DNA of 64,000 bases from Tunturibacter psychrotolerans (GCF_040359615.1 NZ_CP132942.1:1984001-2048000), one strand, 5' to 3'. Positions 1 to 9,869 are shown, numbered from the stretch's first letter. Notes: generated from the sequence alone by a model not told the origin. Made by a program: numbers and translations.

Positions 1-20
1 TGCTGTCGATTACTGGAATC

Positions 21-104
21 TGGTGCGGGAGAAGGGACTCGAACCCCCACGGATTTCTCCGCTTGGACCTAAACCAAGTGCGTCTGCCATTTCGCCACTC
101 CCGC
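21..104 (-). tRNA. tRNA-Leu, anticodon UAG
   Basis: The minus strand folds as a class II tRNA. The acceptor stem starts GCGGGAG and closes with CTCCCGC, then discriminator A and an encoded CCA (21-23). The anticodon stem CTTGG/CCAAG encloses a TTTAGGT loop, giving anticodon UAG (reads CUA). A long variable arm (CGGA/TCCG) and the TTCGAGT T-loop fit leucine. It lies downstream of two small membrane-protein genes on the same strand. Confidence 0.95.
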
Positions 105-211
105 ATTTCTTCGTGGACGACACCATGATGGTGTGCGAAGAACTAAAGTGTGCCACCACCAGCCTATGGCAAAGGGGTGTTGTTTGCAACGTTATCAGCG
201 ATGAGAAACGA

Positions 212-388
212 TCAGTGCTTGATCAACCACATGATCCAGCTGGCCGCAATGGTGCCGCCGACGAAGAGGACGAAGCAGAAGGCTCCGAAACGGATCATCA
301 TGCGAGGTTCAGAGCGCTGGGTGATGCCGAAGACGATCGAAGTGAAGAGAGAGAAGAGCAGGACTGCTCCGAAGTGAGAGATGGTCAC
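212..388 (-). CDS. Small membrane protein, 58 aa, GTG start, overlaps the upstream gene
   Basis: The reading frame opens with GTG at 388, and its first bases overlap the TGA stop of the upstream gene (GTGA overlap), the usual layout for translational coupling. The product begins (M)TISHFGAVLL and has two hydrophobic stretches, about residues 5-22 and 33-55, separated by a short charged segment (QRSEPR). Two membrane segments are therefore likely. I recognise no family. The same-strand upstream gene also encodes a membrane protein, so the two may act together. The gene is short enough to be missed by usual length cut-offs. Its reality rests on the stop/start overlap and membrane-like composition. 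Confidence 0.6.
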   Translation of the reverse strand: MTISHFGAVLLFSLFTSIVFGITQRSEPRMMIRFGAFCFVLFVGGTIAASWIMWLIKH

Positions 389-792
389 GAGCGCTTCCTC
401 CCGGTGGCCAGCGAGTGCGCATCGACGGCGGAGATGATATTGAGGAGGCCGGCAACGACCATGAACTTCGTTCCGTAATCGGCGGTGGCAACCTGTACCG
501 TGACCTGGCCGAGATCGAGCATGCGGGCGAGGATATAGAGCAAGCCGTTGCCGAGGTCGCCGGCGAAGTTAAGGATATCGAGCAGATCGCCGGTATTGGG
601 CGAGTAGATCTTGCCTTTGAGCGCGAGGCCGATGGTGAACATTGCGACGATCGAGACCATCAGAAGGCCACCCCGAATCCATTTGCGCTGCAGGAGGTGG
701 CCAGCGCCGGGGATGAGCCAGCCTGCGATGAGCGCCATGGTTGGCATAGAGGAAGTTTGCGCGCTCGTTGATGCTGAAATGTTGGTGGCCAT
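385..792 (-). CDS. Small integral membrane protein (DUF6677-like)
   Basis: About 135 aa from the ATG at 792; the frame stays open to 909 but the extra N-terminus looks non-coding. A low-complexity Ser/Thr/Ala N-terminus is followed by a hydrophobic segment with the motif GWLIPGAGHLLQRKW, a second membrane segment (about residues 55-72), and a third in the C-terminal third. The GWLIPGAGHL pattern is typical of small membrane proteins seen in acidobacteria and annotated DUF6677; that assignment is from memory. The stop codon overlaps the GTG start of the 58-aa membrane protein downstream, so the pair is probably one operon. Function unknown. Confidence 0.7.
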   Translation of the reverse strand: MATNISASTSAQTSSMPTMALIAGWLIPGAGHLLQRKWIRGGLLMVSIVAMFTIGLALKGKIYSPNTGDLLDILNFAGDLGNGLLYILARMLDLGQVTVQVATADYGTKFMVVAGLLNIISAVDAHSLATGRKRS

Positions 793-1043
793 TGCTACTT
801 CGATGATAACAGGACGCCGCAACGCTGGATGGAAGCTGGAGCCAATATCGAGAAGACTAGTTTTGAGAACCGTAGACACGAATTTGCCGAAGACCTGACT
901 TTCGGGCATTGTCCGAGAAGCCGGTTTTTACACACAAGTGGCCGCGCTGCCCTGTGCGTTTCTCGTGGTTGCCGTGAATCGGCCTCTGCACGCCAAAGCG
1001 TGCTCGCTAGGTCGCTTTGTGAGCGGAAGGAAGTCGCGCCAGG

Positions 1044-1520
1044 TTAGCCGCGCCTGGGGTCCCGGATCGAGACCTCCTGCATGTGCCAGCCGTTGCCGTC
1101 GGGATCACTGAATAGGGCGCGAGAGCGGTAGGAAAGACGCTCGGGATGCAGGCCGCTGCCGCGGCCTTCTGGGCCGTCGTGGAAGAACTCGCCGACCTCG
1201 ACGCCGGCGGCGACCAGCTGGTCCCGGGCGGCCTCGATGTCGGCAACGATCAGGAATGCCTTGCCCGAACCGGGAGCGGCCGACGTGAGGCCCTTGCCGA
1301 AATGGACCGAGCAGCAGGAGCCCGGCGGCGTGAACTGGACCAGGCGGAAATCTTCGCCGGCGGAGCGGTCAATGTTGAGCTCCCATCCGATCCTCTCGTA
1401 AAATTCCTTCGCTCGGTCGACATCCGAAACGGGGATGACGACGACCTCGAGCTTCATGTCAATTCTCGCGACGCCTGCGTTTTTTGCTGCGTCGTTACTA
1501 CAGGCATCATTGGTGCTCAT
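1044..1520 (-). CDS. VOC family (glyoxalase/bleomycin-resistance fold) protein
   Basis: 158 aa from the ATG at 1520, chosen because GGAGG lies just upstream; a longer frame to 1568 lacks such a site. After about 20 variable residues the product reads KLEVVVIPVSDVDRAKEFY, the classic first beta-alpha unit of the vicinal oxygen chelate fold. It closes with a second module ending LFSDPDGNGWHMQEV, the usual DPDGN turn. Members are metal-dependent lyases, dioxygenases or drug-binding proteins, and the substrate cannot be read from sequence. Stands alone; the 135 bp to the membrane-protein gene show nothing clear. Confidence 0.85.
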   Translation of the reverse strand: MSTNDACSNDAAKNAGVARIDMKLEVVVIPVSDVDRAKEFYERIGWELNIDRSAGEDFRLVQFTPPGSCCSVHFGKGLTSAAPGSGKAFLIVADIEAARDQLVAAGVEVGEFFHDGPEGRGSGLHPERLSYRSRALFSDPDGNGWHMQEVSIRDPRRG

Positions 1521-1629
1521 GGCTACCTCCTGTGTTCCGTGGGGGATCGCCGTCGCGGTTCTCTCCACGAAGGAATGAGGCGACGGATCATCTTCTTAGA
1601 TGTCGGCAAATCTCCGTTTGCGACGAGAC

Positions 1630-1906
1630 CTATTCTTTGAACAAGTGAGATGCGTGGGTAACTGACGCGTTTGCCAGCATTGCCGCGGCGACCATAGCCG
1701 CTTCCGTCAGCATCGTGTCATTTGCTCCGGCCTTGCTAAGGACACTGCGTTGTCAGCGCGAGCGCCACTGTTATCAACTGCTTGTGCAGGACATCGATGG
1801 CACCGGCTTTGAACAACTCTCCATTAAAAGCCCAGAAGGCTTTCGTTGTGTCGTGTGCATTCTCATCGAGTTTCTTGAGCCGAGTGAGATTCTTCATATC
1901 AAACAT
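1630..1906 (-). pseudogene. Broken carboxymuconolactone decarboxylase (AhpD-like) gene
   Basis: A good start at 1906 (ATG with GGAGG eight bases upstream) opens MFDMKNLTRLKKLDENAH and continues through KQLITVALALTTQCP, the first half of a CMD/AhpD-fold protein up to the first active-site Cys. The frame then hits TAG near 1736. In another frame, directly downstream, comes SKAGANDTMLTEAAM and then ASVTHASHLFKE, ending TAG at 1630, which is the matching C-terminal half. The missing piece is the CxxC/His segment expected between them. So a small deletion with a frame change has removed the redox centre. This is decay seen in the sequence; a sequencing error cannot be excluded, but a deletion of about 10 codons makes it unlikely. 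Confidence 0.75.
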
Positions 1907-2015
1907 ATGAGTGCCTCCATTTCGGTTTTGTGGAAACCGCTTCCGACCTAAGAGGGTGCGGAAAGCGCGTTTGGTTATACGTTTCCGCAGCGATTCCCCA
2001 AAACGCACTTCGGCG

Positions 2016-2110
2016 TCGGCCGCGAAGAATGGGGGCTCCGAAGGGAGCGCCGGTCATTCCGCCGTCAACCATCAGCTCTACCGCATTAATATAGGACGAA
2101 TCGTCCGAGG
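2016..2110 (-). pseudogene. C-terminal remnant of a short-chain dehydrogenase (SDR)
   Basis: One minus-strand frame reads SDDSSYINAVELMVDGGMTG and then APFGAPIL. This matches the end of classical SDR enzymes, where a (L)ASDxSSY(I/V)NGxExxVDGG stretch forms the last helix and strand. No Rossmann glycine motif or YxxxK site precedes it: upstream is only about 90 bases and then the end of the aminopeptidase gene. The frame afterwards runs without a plausible stop into the start of the broken CMD gene. I read it as a fragment left after deletion. With the neighbouring pseudogene it marks a decaying patch from 1.6 to 2.2 kb. Confidence 0.6.
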
Positions 2111-2197
2111 TCGGCGGCGATGGTCGCGCCATCGACCAATGGTTCCTGTAGTTCCTTGAAAACGGGGTTATCGGAAACGACTACGGGCCGGCAGAGG

Positions 2198-3409
2198 TCA
2201 GACGCGAACCAACTCAGTCTGGATGCGGCCTGTGACCTCGGCTTTTCCTTTGCGGGCGATCATGTCGATCTCGCTGCGAACGCCGAACTCTCCGGGGAAG
2301 TAGAGGCCGGGTTCGACGGAGAAGCAGGTGTCAGGCAGGAGCAGACGCTCGTCGTGGGTCTCGAGGTTGTCGAGGTGTGCGCCGTTGCCATGGAGAACAG
2401 TGCCGATGTTGTGCCCGGTGCGGTGCGTGAACCACTCAGCGAAGCCAGCTGCGCGGATGACGTTGCGTGAGGCGTCGTCGGCCTCCCAGCCTGCGATCGG
2501 CTTGTTGGCGGCGAAGGCGTTCTGCACGGCTTTGATGGAGGCATCTCGTGCATCGCGGACGGTGTTGAAGATGAGGTGCTCGCGCTCGGTAGGCTCGCGG
2601 CCCACGACACCGGTCCAGGTGATGTCGTACCAGACGGCGGCGGGATTGTTTGCGAGCTTGGCCCAGATATCGATGAGAACGAAGTCGCCTTTTCTGATTG
2701 GACGGGAGTTGGCGAGGGTGGGCTCGTAGTGCGAGTCGGCAGAGTTAGCACCGGCGCTTACGTTGGGGCCGTGCTCCCAGATGAGGCCAGCGCGAGACAT
2801 GGCCTCCTGCAGATATTCGACCATGGCGTGTTCGTCGGTGCCGCCGGAGCGGGCGCGCGTGCCTATCTCGCTCCATCCTGCAGCGAGGATCTCGTCAATG
2901 TGTCGCTGAGCGACGTAGTGTGTGGCGAGCTGGTCATCGGTAAGAACAGCTTCGAAATGGCTGACCAGATCCGCGGAGGTGACGATCTCTTTTCCGAGAC
3001 TGCGCAGGAGTTCGATGGTGCCGGCGTCCACCATCGAAACGTACATGATGGCGTTGCGCGGAGAGTACTGCATCGCAATTCTCTTCTGACCGTTGAGAAG
3101 TCCTTCGAGCTGCGATTCAAGCTCCTGCCAGGACGAGTAGACGGACTTCGCGCCGGGCAGGGTGTCAAGACGACTAGCTTCGATCCGGTGAACAAGTTTC
3201 TTTGGTTCGCCATGAGCGGGAATGAAGTAAAACCAGCGACGGGTGACGTGTGCGTTCGGGTCGAGACCGAGGATGCTGTAGGCGAGAGGGTCGCGGTGGT
3301 GGTGATCGTAGAAGAGCCAGCCGTCGATTTTATTTTCGCGGAGGGCGTGCTGGATGGCGGCGAGGTCGAATTTGGTACCGCTCGTGGTCTCGGTGATGGT
3401 GATCGGCAT
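2198..3409 (-). CDS. M24 family metallopeptidase (Xaa-Pro aminopeptidase-like)
   Basis: 403 aa from the ATG at 3409, chosen because GGGGGAGG sits just upstream; the frame extends five codons further. The N-terminal half (about 1-190) is the creatinase-type domain. The C-terminal half is the pita-bread peptidase with the expected metal ligands visible: Asp in LIDIW, Asp in WYDITW, His in HRTGHNIG, Glu in SVEPGLYFP and Glu in RSEIDM. It should cleave N-terminal residues preceding proline, with two divalent metals. No signal peptide, so cytoplasmic. The gene stands alone on the minus strand. Confidence 0.85.
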   Translation of the reverse strand: MPITITETTSGTKFDLAAIQHALRENKIDGWLFYDHHHRDPLAYSILGLDPNAHVTRRWFYFIPAHGEPKKLVHRIEASRLDTLPGAKSVYSSWQELESQLEGLLNGQKRIAMQYSPRNAIMYVSMVDAGTIELLRSLGKEIVTSADLVSHFEAVLTDDQLATHYVAQRHIDEILAAGWSEIGTRARSGGTDEHAMVEYLQEAMSRAGLIWEHGPNVSAGANSADSHYEPTLANSRPIRKGDFVLIDIWAKLANNPAAVWYDITWTGVVGREPTEREHLIFNTVRDARDASIKAVQNAFAANKPIAGWEADDASRNVIRAAGFAEWFTHRTGHNIGTVLHGNGAHLDNLETHDERLLLPDTCFSVEPGLYFPGEFGVRSEIDMIARKGKAEVTGRIQTELVRV

Positions 3410-3508
3410 GTGCCTCCCCCTCAAGGGTGAAAAGTGCGCAAAGTCTTCAAACCAGAAGACATGAGTCCGGACTTACTGGTCAAGTCTTCACAGCTTAAAA
3501 TGCAAAGA

Positions 3509-3525
3509 CCCGGCTGTTGGCCGGG
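3509..3525 (-). terminator. Hairpin, weak intrinsic terminator
   Basis: Perfect 6-bp stem CCCGGC/GCCGGG with a 5-base loop. Read on the minus strand it is followed by TCTTTGCATTTT, moderately T-rich, as expected for a terminator downstream of the 3671-4720 gene. The plus-strand flank is less T-rich. Confidence 0.5.
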
Positions 3526-3670
3526 CCTCTTCTGCTGAATTTAGGATATCAGGCGTGTCAAGGATCTGGCAGGGAAGTAGGCTTCGCATACTCGCCGACA
3601 GGCTGATCCTGTATGAGGTAGAAATCAGGTGACTCTTGCTCGCGGTTCTGAAACGCTCGACGCAGGTTGC

Positions 3671-4720
3671 CTACGCGCAAGAGTCTGTGCCACCGAAATG
3701 GTTCGTCTTGTCAGTCCATCCCACGATTCCGTTAGGAAGTCGAACCTTCACCCACCAGATCTGTTCCTTTTTTTCCTGCGACGGGAAAAGCGTCTCTCCC
3801 CAGCAGTCCTTCGAAAGATGGTAACAATACTTTGCATAACTCAAGTGTGTTAGGACGTCGACTACCTTCCCGCGCGTGTACACGTGTGAGTATCCCTCGC
3901 TTGTGTAATCGAGGATGAACGCGATGCTGTTCTTTGGCAGTTCATCTGCAGTCAACACGCCATCGGCCTCGGGTGCAGTCAGCACGACAACGGGCTCGGG
4001 CTTCAGGTGCACCTCGCCCGTGAGCCCAAATACACAGCTTCCTTTCCTTGCTCTACCGACCACGCGGCTGCTGCCTGGGCTAGAAACCAAGTCCGTGTCC
4101 TCCGTCACGGTCCAGTTGCCATACCGGCAGTACTCGCCAGGACAAGCGCCCTTTGCAATGTAATTGTCCGGCGGCTTTTCACTGGCAGGCATCCGACTCA
4201 GCGCTTCCTGAAACTTGATGCGCCTCTCGTCCGATATGTTCTCGAGTGGCTTAATTTTCAATCCCAAGGGAGACGCATCGAATTCTTTGCTCTCCATGAA
4301 CTTCACTATTTCGGGGAATTCGTCGCCCAAAACTGCGAGATTGAGGTCGAAACCGCGCGCGTCCATCTCTTGTAGAACGCTCAATGCTTCTGCGGATCGA
4401 TGAGCGCTAAGGAGTGCGTTGACTAAACGGTCCCACCTATAAGGGACGTTGCACCCGCCCCTGACTGTCTCTTCTTCCAGCAGGACAGCTCGGTCCCATT
4501 CGCGGGCCCGCTCGGCGTCCTGGATATCCTTCATCCGCCAACTTGGTTGGTCTTTACACGGGCCGCCCAGATCGTAACGTTCCTGGCCTGTTGATGCCGG
4601 ACACGCTGACCCGAGATCGGCGCAGAGGACAATCAGGCACGCTACCGGGACGAGGGTCACTCGCGCATAAACTACCTTGCGCACAGCCTGCCAGAGATTT
4701 GTAACTTTTAAACTGACCAC
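3671..4720 (-). CDS. Exported protein of unknown function with SH3-like C-terminus
   Basis: 349 aa starting at GTG 4720, with GGAG about ten bases upstream. A basic start (KVTNLWQAVRKVVYAR) followed by VTLVPVACLIVLCADLGSA is a signal peptide. The middle (about 60-130) is helical and repeat-like. The C-terminal part, with NWTVTEDTDLVSSPGS and later WWVKVRLPNGIVGWTDK, resembles bacterial SH3 domains that bind cell-wall material. Several cysteines suggest disulfides in the periplasm. Just after the stop another frame stays open to about 3560 (ending PTSLPDP), so a frameshift at the end is possible. No family recognised. Confidence 0.65.
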   Translation of the reverse strand: MVSLKVTNLWQAVRKVVYARVTLVPVACLIVLCADLGSACPASTGQERYDLGGPCKDQPSWRMKDIQDAERAREWDRAVLLEEETVRGGCNVPYRWDRLVNALLSAHRSAEALSVLQEMDARGFDLNLAVLGDEFPEIVKFMESKEFDASPLGLKIKPLENISDERRIKFQEALSRMPASEKPPDNYIAKGACPGEYCRYGNWTVTEDTDLVSSPGSSRVVGRARKGSCVFGLTGEVHLKPEPVVVLTAPEADGVLTADELPKNSIAFILDYTSEGYSHVYTRGKVVDVLTHLSYAKYCYHLSKDCWGETLFPSQEKKEQIWWVKVRLPNGIVGWTDKTNHFGGTDSCA

Positions 4721-4804
4721 TGTGCGTATGCTCCTTCGTAGCGAGCCGGAACCAACTTCGTAAAGAACTTAGCACGCCAATGACCGGACCGATACAACAG
4801 AAAG

Positions 4805-4830
4805 AAAGGCCGGGATTGCTCCCGGCCTTT
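4805..4830 (-). terminator. Strong intrinsic terminator after infB
   Basis: Ten-base-pair stem AAAGGCCGGG/CCCGGCCTTT around a 6-base loop. On the minus strand it follows the infB stop by about 22 bases and runs into CTTTCTTTCTG. It is close to symmetric, so it could act in both directions, although no plus-strand gene ends here. Confidence 0.85.
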
Positions 4831-4852
4831 CTGTTTTCGCTAATGGATTTGA

Positions 4853-7800
4853 TTATGCGTTGACTGAGTTTTCCGCGTGGGCTGCGGCCGCGGTGGCTGC
4901 TTCGCGTTCCTTCTCGGCCTTCTCTGCTTTTCGAGCTGCGGCAGAGTTTTGGCCAAGCTCGGCGGCGAGGGTTTCTGTGGTGAAGGATTCGATGACGTCG
5001 CCGACACGGATGTCCTTGTGGCCGGCGAGATCGATACCGCACTCGACGCCCTGACGGACTTCGGAAACGTCGTCCTTGAAGCGCTTGAGGGAGGCGATCT
5101 TGCCCTTCCATACTTCGGCACCTTCGCGGAGGAGACGTACCTGCTGATCGCGCTTGATGAGACCGTCTGTGACACGGCAACCGGCGATCTGGCCGACCTT
5201 GGTGATCTTGAAGACGTTGAGCACTTCGGCGCGGCCGGCGTAGTTCTCCTTGAAGACTGGTTCGAGGAGGCCGTACATCGCCTTGGTGATCTCGTCCTGC
5301 AGCTCGTAGATGATCGAGTGCAGACGAATCTCGACGTTTTCGCGCTCGGCAACTTCACCGGCTTTGCGATCAGGCCGGACGTTGAAGCCGATGACGACGG
5401 CGTTCGACGCGGAGGCGAGAAGCACATCCGACTCGGTGATAGCGCCGACGCCGGAGTGAAGGACGCGAACGCGAACCTTCTCGGTGGACATGCGCTGGAG
5501 CGAGTCGGCGAGGACCTCGACGGAGCCTTGCACGTCGCCCTTGAGGATCAGGTTGAGATCCTTCATGCCGGCCTGCTTGATCTGCTCGGCGAGGCCTTCG
5601 AGCGAGACGCGGGAGCTCTTGGCGAGTTGCGCCTCGCGCTCCTTCATCTTGCGGTACTGGGCGATGCCCTTGGCCTTGTCGCGATCTGCCATGACGAGGA
5701 AGGTGTCGCCTGCGTCGGGCATGCCCTCGAGGCCGAGGATTTCGACCGGGGTCGAGGGACCGGCTTCGGTGATGGGGCGGCCACGGTCGTCGAACATTGC
5801 GCGGATTTTGCCGAAGGTGTTGCCGACGATGTAGCTGTCTCCGGTGCGGAGGGTTCCGTTCTGCACGAGGATACTGGCGACGGCACCGCGGCCGCGATCG
5901 AGTTTGGCTTCGATGACGGTTCCGACGGCAGGGCGATCGGGCTGTGCCTTTTGTTCGTTGACGTCGGCTACGAGGCAGATCATCTCTTCGAGCTTGTCGA
6001 GGTTGATGTGCTTCTTCGCGGAGACTTCGACGAACTCGGTGTCGCCGCCCATGTTGGAAGGCTGAAGGCCGCGCGCGGTGAGCTGCTGGATGACCTTCGA
6101 GGGGTTGGCCTCGGGCTTGTCGATCTTGTTGACTGCGACGATGATCGGAACGTTCGCGGCGCGGGCGTGGTCGATGGCCTCGAGGGTCTGGGGCATGACG
6201 CCGTCGTCGGCTGCGACAACGATGACGACGATGTCGGTGACCTTGGCTCCGCGGGCACGCATGCGGGTGAAGGCTTCGTGACCAGGGGTATCGAGGAAGA
6301 CGATCTCGCGACCAAAGGCGGGAGAGTCGGGCTTGGTGATTTTGACCTTGTAGGCACCGATGTGCTGGGTGATGCCTCCGGCTTCGCCGCCGGCGACGTC
6401 GGTGGAGCGGATGGCGTCGAGGAGCGAGGTTTTACCGTGGTCGACGTGGCCCATAACAGTGACAACGGGCGAGCGAACGACCTCGACCATGCCGGTGGTG
6501 TCTTCGAGGAAGCCTTCGATGGCTTCGTTTTCGAGCTGCTCTTCGACAGAGATGATGGTGGCGTCGGCGCCGAACTGGCGGGCAACGTCTTTGACCAACT
6601 CGCCTTCAAGGGACTGGTTGACGGTGACGAAGACACCCTTCATGAGGAGGGTTGCGATGAGATCCTTGCCGCGAACGTCGAGCTTCTCGGCGAGATCCTT
6701 GACGCTGATGCCTTCGGTGACCGTAATGGTGCGGGTGATCGGTACCGGTTCTCGGGAGACCTGAGCGCCGCCGAAGCGTGGTGGCGGCTGGAAGCCCTTC
6801 ATCGGGCCTTCCTTGGTCTTTTCGTAGCGCTGTCCGCCACGACGTGACGCGGGGCGTGCTGCGGGACGCATTCCCGGCTTTTCGCCAGGGCCAGGCATCA
6901 CACCGGGAGCACCGCCTGGGGCGCCGCCGGGACGAGCACCAAATCCGGGACGAGCAGGGAAGCCTGGACGTGCGCCGGGAGTGAATCCGGGACGGCCAGG
7001 TGCGCCGCCGGGGCCGCCTGAGCCACCGGGGAAGGTGCGGGTGGGATGCATCGGACGACGTGCGCCGGGAGCCGTCGAAGACATCGGACGGGAGCCCGGA
7101 GCGCCGGGCGACTGAGGGCGGGGCCGCTCGAAGATGGGACGGCCGCGCTGTGGGGTGCCGGGAGCGACTGGAGGTGCGGTGTAGATGGGACGCGGACCGG
7201 TCTGCGGCATGATGACGCGACGAGCGGGGGGGGCGGGAGGAGTCGCTGGTGTTGCAGGTATGGCTTCGGCTTCAGTCTCAGCTGCTGCGGCGGGCGCTGG
7301 GGTTTCTTCTATCGCGACAGAGGGCGCGGCTTCGACTGCCGGAGTTGCCGGGACTGGAGACTTCGGTGCCGGTGTGGCTTCGGAGGCCGGGGTGGGCGGA
7401 GGCACTGGTTTCGCAGCGGGCGGAGCAACAGCAACAGGAGCGGCAGCGACGACCGGCCTGTCAGCGGCTGGTGTAACTGCAGCCGGAGAAGTCACTGGTG
7501 GGCGCGCGATGACAGCGCCAGCGGGTGGCTTGCTCGCGATGGCGGGTGCAGGCGCGACGATGTTTGCGCCCTGGCGAGGTAGAGGGACGATGCGGCGGGG
7601 CGCTGGCGGTGCCGCGTGGGCAGGTGCTGCCGATGCGACCGGGGCCGAGGATGGTGGCGTTGTTGGCGCTGCAACGACACGCGCAGGCGCGGACGCAACC
7701 GAGGTAGAGGCCGGGGGCGCGGCGACGACGGGAGTGGGCCGCGGGGGGGGCGCGGCTTTCGCGGTTGCCTCGGCTTGTTTCCGCTCGAGGATGGCCTTGA

Positions 7801-8044
7801 GGGCGTCGCCAGGCTTAGAGACCTTGGAGAGGTCGAACTTGGGCTTGTTGTCGGCCTGCTGCTGCCGGCTAGCACCGCTTCTTCCGCCGTTTTTGAAGTA
7901 TTCCCGGACCTTTTCGGCCTGATCGGCTTCAATGGAGCTGGAGTGGGTCTTTCCAGACACGCCGATTGCTTCGAGCGCGTCCAGAATAGGCCTGCTCTTT
8001 ACTTCCAGTTCTCGTGCCAGATCGTTAATTCGAACTTTGCTCAT
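4853..8044 (-). CDS. infB: Translation initiation factor IF-2
   Basis: 1063 aa. IF-2 is the GTPase that places initiator fMet-tRNA on the 30S subunit and promotes subunit joining. The N-terminus ([15 protein letters not shown]) is the IF2-N domain. Residues about 60-420 are an Ala/Pro- and later Gly/Pro/Arg-rich linker, which makes this IF-2 long. The G domain shows GHVDHGKTS (about 530), DTPGHEAF (about 583) and NKIDKPE (about 637), followed by the domain II barrel and the C-terminal fMet-tRNA-binding domain. The start is supported by AAGGGACGG upstream. It follows nusA by 136 bp; the ylxR gene often found between them is absent. Confidence 0.98.
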   Translation of the reverse strand: MSKVRINDLARELEVKSRPILDALEAIGVSGKTHSSSIEADQAEKVREYFKNGGRSGASRQQQADNKPKFDLSKVSKPGDALKAILERKQAEATAKAAPPPRPTPVVAAPPASTSVASAPARVVAAPTTPPSSAPVASAAPAHAAPPAPRRIVPLPRQGANIVAPAPAIASKPPAGAVIARPPVTSPAAVTPAADRPVVAAAPVAVAPPAAKPVPPPTPASEATPAPKSPVPATPAVEAAPSVAIEETPAPAAAAETEAEAIPATPATPPAPPARRVIMPQTGPRPIYTAPPVAPGTPQRGRPIFERPRPQSPGAPGSRPMSSTAPGARRPMHPTRTFPGGSGGPGGAPGRPGFTPGARPGFPARPGFGARPGGAPGGAPGVMPGPGEKPGMRPAARPASRRGGQRYEKTKEGPMKGFQPPPRFGGAQVSREPVPITRTITVTEGISVKDLAEKLDVRGKDLIATLLMKGVFVTVNQSLEGELVKDVARQFGADATIISVEEQLENEAIEGFLEDTTGMVEVVRSPVVTVMGHVDHGKTSLLDAIRSTDVAGGEAGGITQHIGAYKVKITKPDSPAFGREIVFLDTPGHEAFTRMRARGAKVTDIVVIVVAADDGVMPQTLEAIDHARAANVPIIVAVNKIDKPEANPSKVIQQLTARGLQPSNMGGDTEFVEVSAKKHINLDKLEEMICLVADVNEQKAQPDRPAVGTVIEAKLDRGRGAVASILVQNGTLRTGDSYIVGNTFGKIRAMFDDRGRPITEAGPSTPVEILGLEGMPDAGDTFLVMADRDKAKGIAQYRKMKEREAQLAKSSRVSLEGLAEQIKQAGMKDLNLILKGDVQGSVEVLADSLQRMSTEKVRVRVLHSGVGAITESDVLLASASNAVVIGFNVRPDRKAGEVAERENVEIRLHSIIYELQDEITKAMYGLLEPVFKENYAGRAEVLNVFKITKVGQIAGCRVTDGLIKRDQQVRLLREGAEVWKGKIASLKRFKDDVSEVRQGVECGIDLAGHKDIRVGDVIESFTTETLAAELGQNSAAARKAEKAEKEREAATAAAAHAENSVNA

Positions 8045-8180
8045 CCGTCCCTTTTCGCTTGCCCTGCGCGGTTAGCTCTTCATAGCAGCCTCATCGTTGC
8101 AGGAGTCTTTATTGTAAGTGCTCTCACTGGATTTCGAGACTTCACGATCCAGGGAATGCTGTGGCGCGTGGTTGTACTGG

Positions 8181-9779
8181 CTAACCACGATCGTTTCCAT
8201 CGTCGATACCTTCATCGGAGTGCTCCTGGGCTTCGTCAACCAGGCTGTCTACGGTGTCGTTATCTAACTCGATTTGTTCTTCGCGTGCATCGTTGTCGCT
8301 GAAGGCGTCGCTGGCCGATTCTGCTTCTTCGGTGTTCGCGATGTCTTCGGTGGATAGGTTGTTGACTTCGTGTGCGGTGCCAACACCGGCTTCGGCAGCG
8401 AGAATCTCTTCGGGGGTCTTTTCCATGGACCCTTCTTCTAAAAGCTCTGAGACTTCGGTTTCAGAGGCTGCAGAGAGGGCTGAAGCTGGGCGCTCTTCGC
8501 CTTCTTCGTACTGACCGAAGTAGTGGCGAACGGCGACGGAGATCTTTTCGACGGTCTTTTCGCCGATGCCGGGGACCTCTTCTAGCTGTTCGGGGGTCAT
8601 GTCGGCGAGGGCTTCGACGGTGGTGATGCCGGCCGCGATGAGCTTCTCGAGGATGGCTTCGCCAAGATCGGAGACCTGCTCGATCGGGGTCGTCGGACCA
8701 CCGCTCATGGCCTGCATCTGGCTCTCGACTTCCTGACGCTTCTCCTCTTCGCTCTTGATATCGATCTTCCACTGGAGGAGCTTGGCGGCGAGACGGACGT
8801 TCTGGCCCTTCTTGCCGATGGCGAGAGAGAGCTGGGTGTCGTCGACGATGACCTCAATCTGCTTATCGGCGAGGTCGGTGATGGAGACGCGGCTGACCTT
8901 TGCGGGCTGCAGGGCCTTCTCGGCGAAGGTGGTGATCTCCTCCGAGTACTCGATGATGTCGATCTTTTCGCCGCGCAGCTCACGAATGATGGACTGGACG
9001 CGCATGCCCTTCATGCCGACGCAGGCGCCGACCGGGTCGACATCTTTGTCGCGGCTCATGACGGCGATCTTGGTGCGTTCGCCAGCCTCGCGGGCGATGG
9101 CTTTGATGCTGACGGTACCATCGTAGATCTCCGGGACCTCGGACTGGAAGAGGTTCTGGACGAGACCGGGGGCGGCGCGGGAGACGATGACCTGCGGGCC
9201 CTTGGCGGCGCGATCGACGCGAAGCAGGACGACGCGAACTCGCTCACCGACGGCGAACTGCTCGAGGCGAGACTGCTCGCGCTTGGGCATGCGGGCTTCG
9301 GCTTTGCCGAGGTCGAAGATGACGTCCATGGGCTCGAGGCGCTTGACGGTGGCGTTGAGGACCTCGCCGGCGCGGTGGTTGTACTCGTTGAAGACGGTAT
9401 CGCGCTCCGCTTCGCGGACCTTCTGGAAGATGACCTGCTTAGCCATCTGCGCGGCAATGCGACCGAGGGGGGTGGTGTCCTTATAGAAGCGCAGTTCGCC
9501 GCCGACTTCGACCTCGGGCGCGAGTTCGCGAGCTTGTTCGAGGGTCATCTGGTTGACGTCATCCTCGACCTGGTCATGGGTTTCGACGACGGTCTTGAAG
9601 ACATAGGCACGGATCTCGCCGGTTTCGCGGTCCATCTCGGCGCGCATGTTCTCCTGGGTCTTGTAATACTTGCGTGTCGCGAGCGCGATGGCGTCTTCGA
9701 CGGCGCCTACCACTACGGCCGGTTCGATTCCCTTATCGCGGCTTAACGTCTCAATCGATTGATACAGAACACTTGCCAT
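8181..9779 (-). CDS. nusA: Transcription termination/antitermination protein NusA
   Basis: 532 aa. NusA binds RNA polymerase and nascent RNA and modulates pausing, termination and antitermination. The N-terminal domain starts ASVLYQSIETLSRDKGIEP, then come an S1 domain (about 135-200) and two KH domains, with GACVGMKGMRVQ and LAIGKKGQNVRLA as the GxxG-type loops. A helix-hairpin-helix segment (about 365-415, EVPGIGEKTVEKI) and a strongly acidic tail end the protein. It sits between rimP (about 90 bp upstream) and infB, the standard order. Confidence 0.97.
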   Translation of the reverse strand: MASVLYQSIETLSRDKGIEPAVVVGAVEDAIALATRKYYKTQENMRAEMDRETGEIRAYVFKTVVETHDQVEDDVNQMTLEQARELAPEVEVGGELRFYKDTTPLGRIAAQMAKQVIFQKVREAERDTVFNEYNHRAGEVLNATVKRLEPMDVIFDLGKAEARMPKREQSRLEQFAVGERVRVVLLRVDRAAKGPQVIVSRAAPGLVQNLFQSEVPEIYDGTVSIKAIAREAGERTKIAVMSRDKDVDPVGACVGMKGMRVQSIIRELRGEKIDIIEYSEEITTFAEKALQPAKVSRVSITDLADKQIEVIVDDTQLSLAIGKKGQNVRLAAKLLQWKIDIKSEEEKRQEVESQMQAMSGGPTTPIEQVSDLGEAILEKLIAAGITTVEALADMTPEQLEEVPGIGEKTVEKISVAVRHYFGQYEEGEERPASALSAASETEVSELLEEGSMEKTPEEILAAEAGVGTAHEVNNLSTEDIANTEEAESASDAFSDNDAREEQIELDNDTVDSLVDEAQEHSDEGIDDGNDRG

Positions 9780-9869
9780 CGCTCACTCTTCCTTGCTCTT
9801 GCCCCGGGTTCCGGGGTTTGTTTCTTGTTTGTTGGTGTGACAGTTCGGAGTTGCTGAGTGCGAACAGTT

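Noticed and set aside
3560..3670. Open minus-strand frame after the exported SH3-like gene
   Set aside because: It could be a frameshifted C-terminus, but a terminal Cys-Ala stop is acceptable and no homologue is known to me, so I kept the ORF as read and noted the possibility.
4877..6847. 656-aa plus-strand open frame opposite infB
   Set aside because: It lies wholly antisense to infB, is Asp/Val/Gly-rich with no domain pattern, and is a by-product of GC-rich third codon positions.
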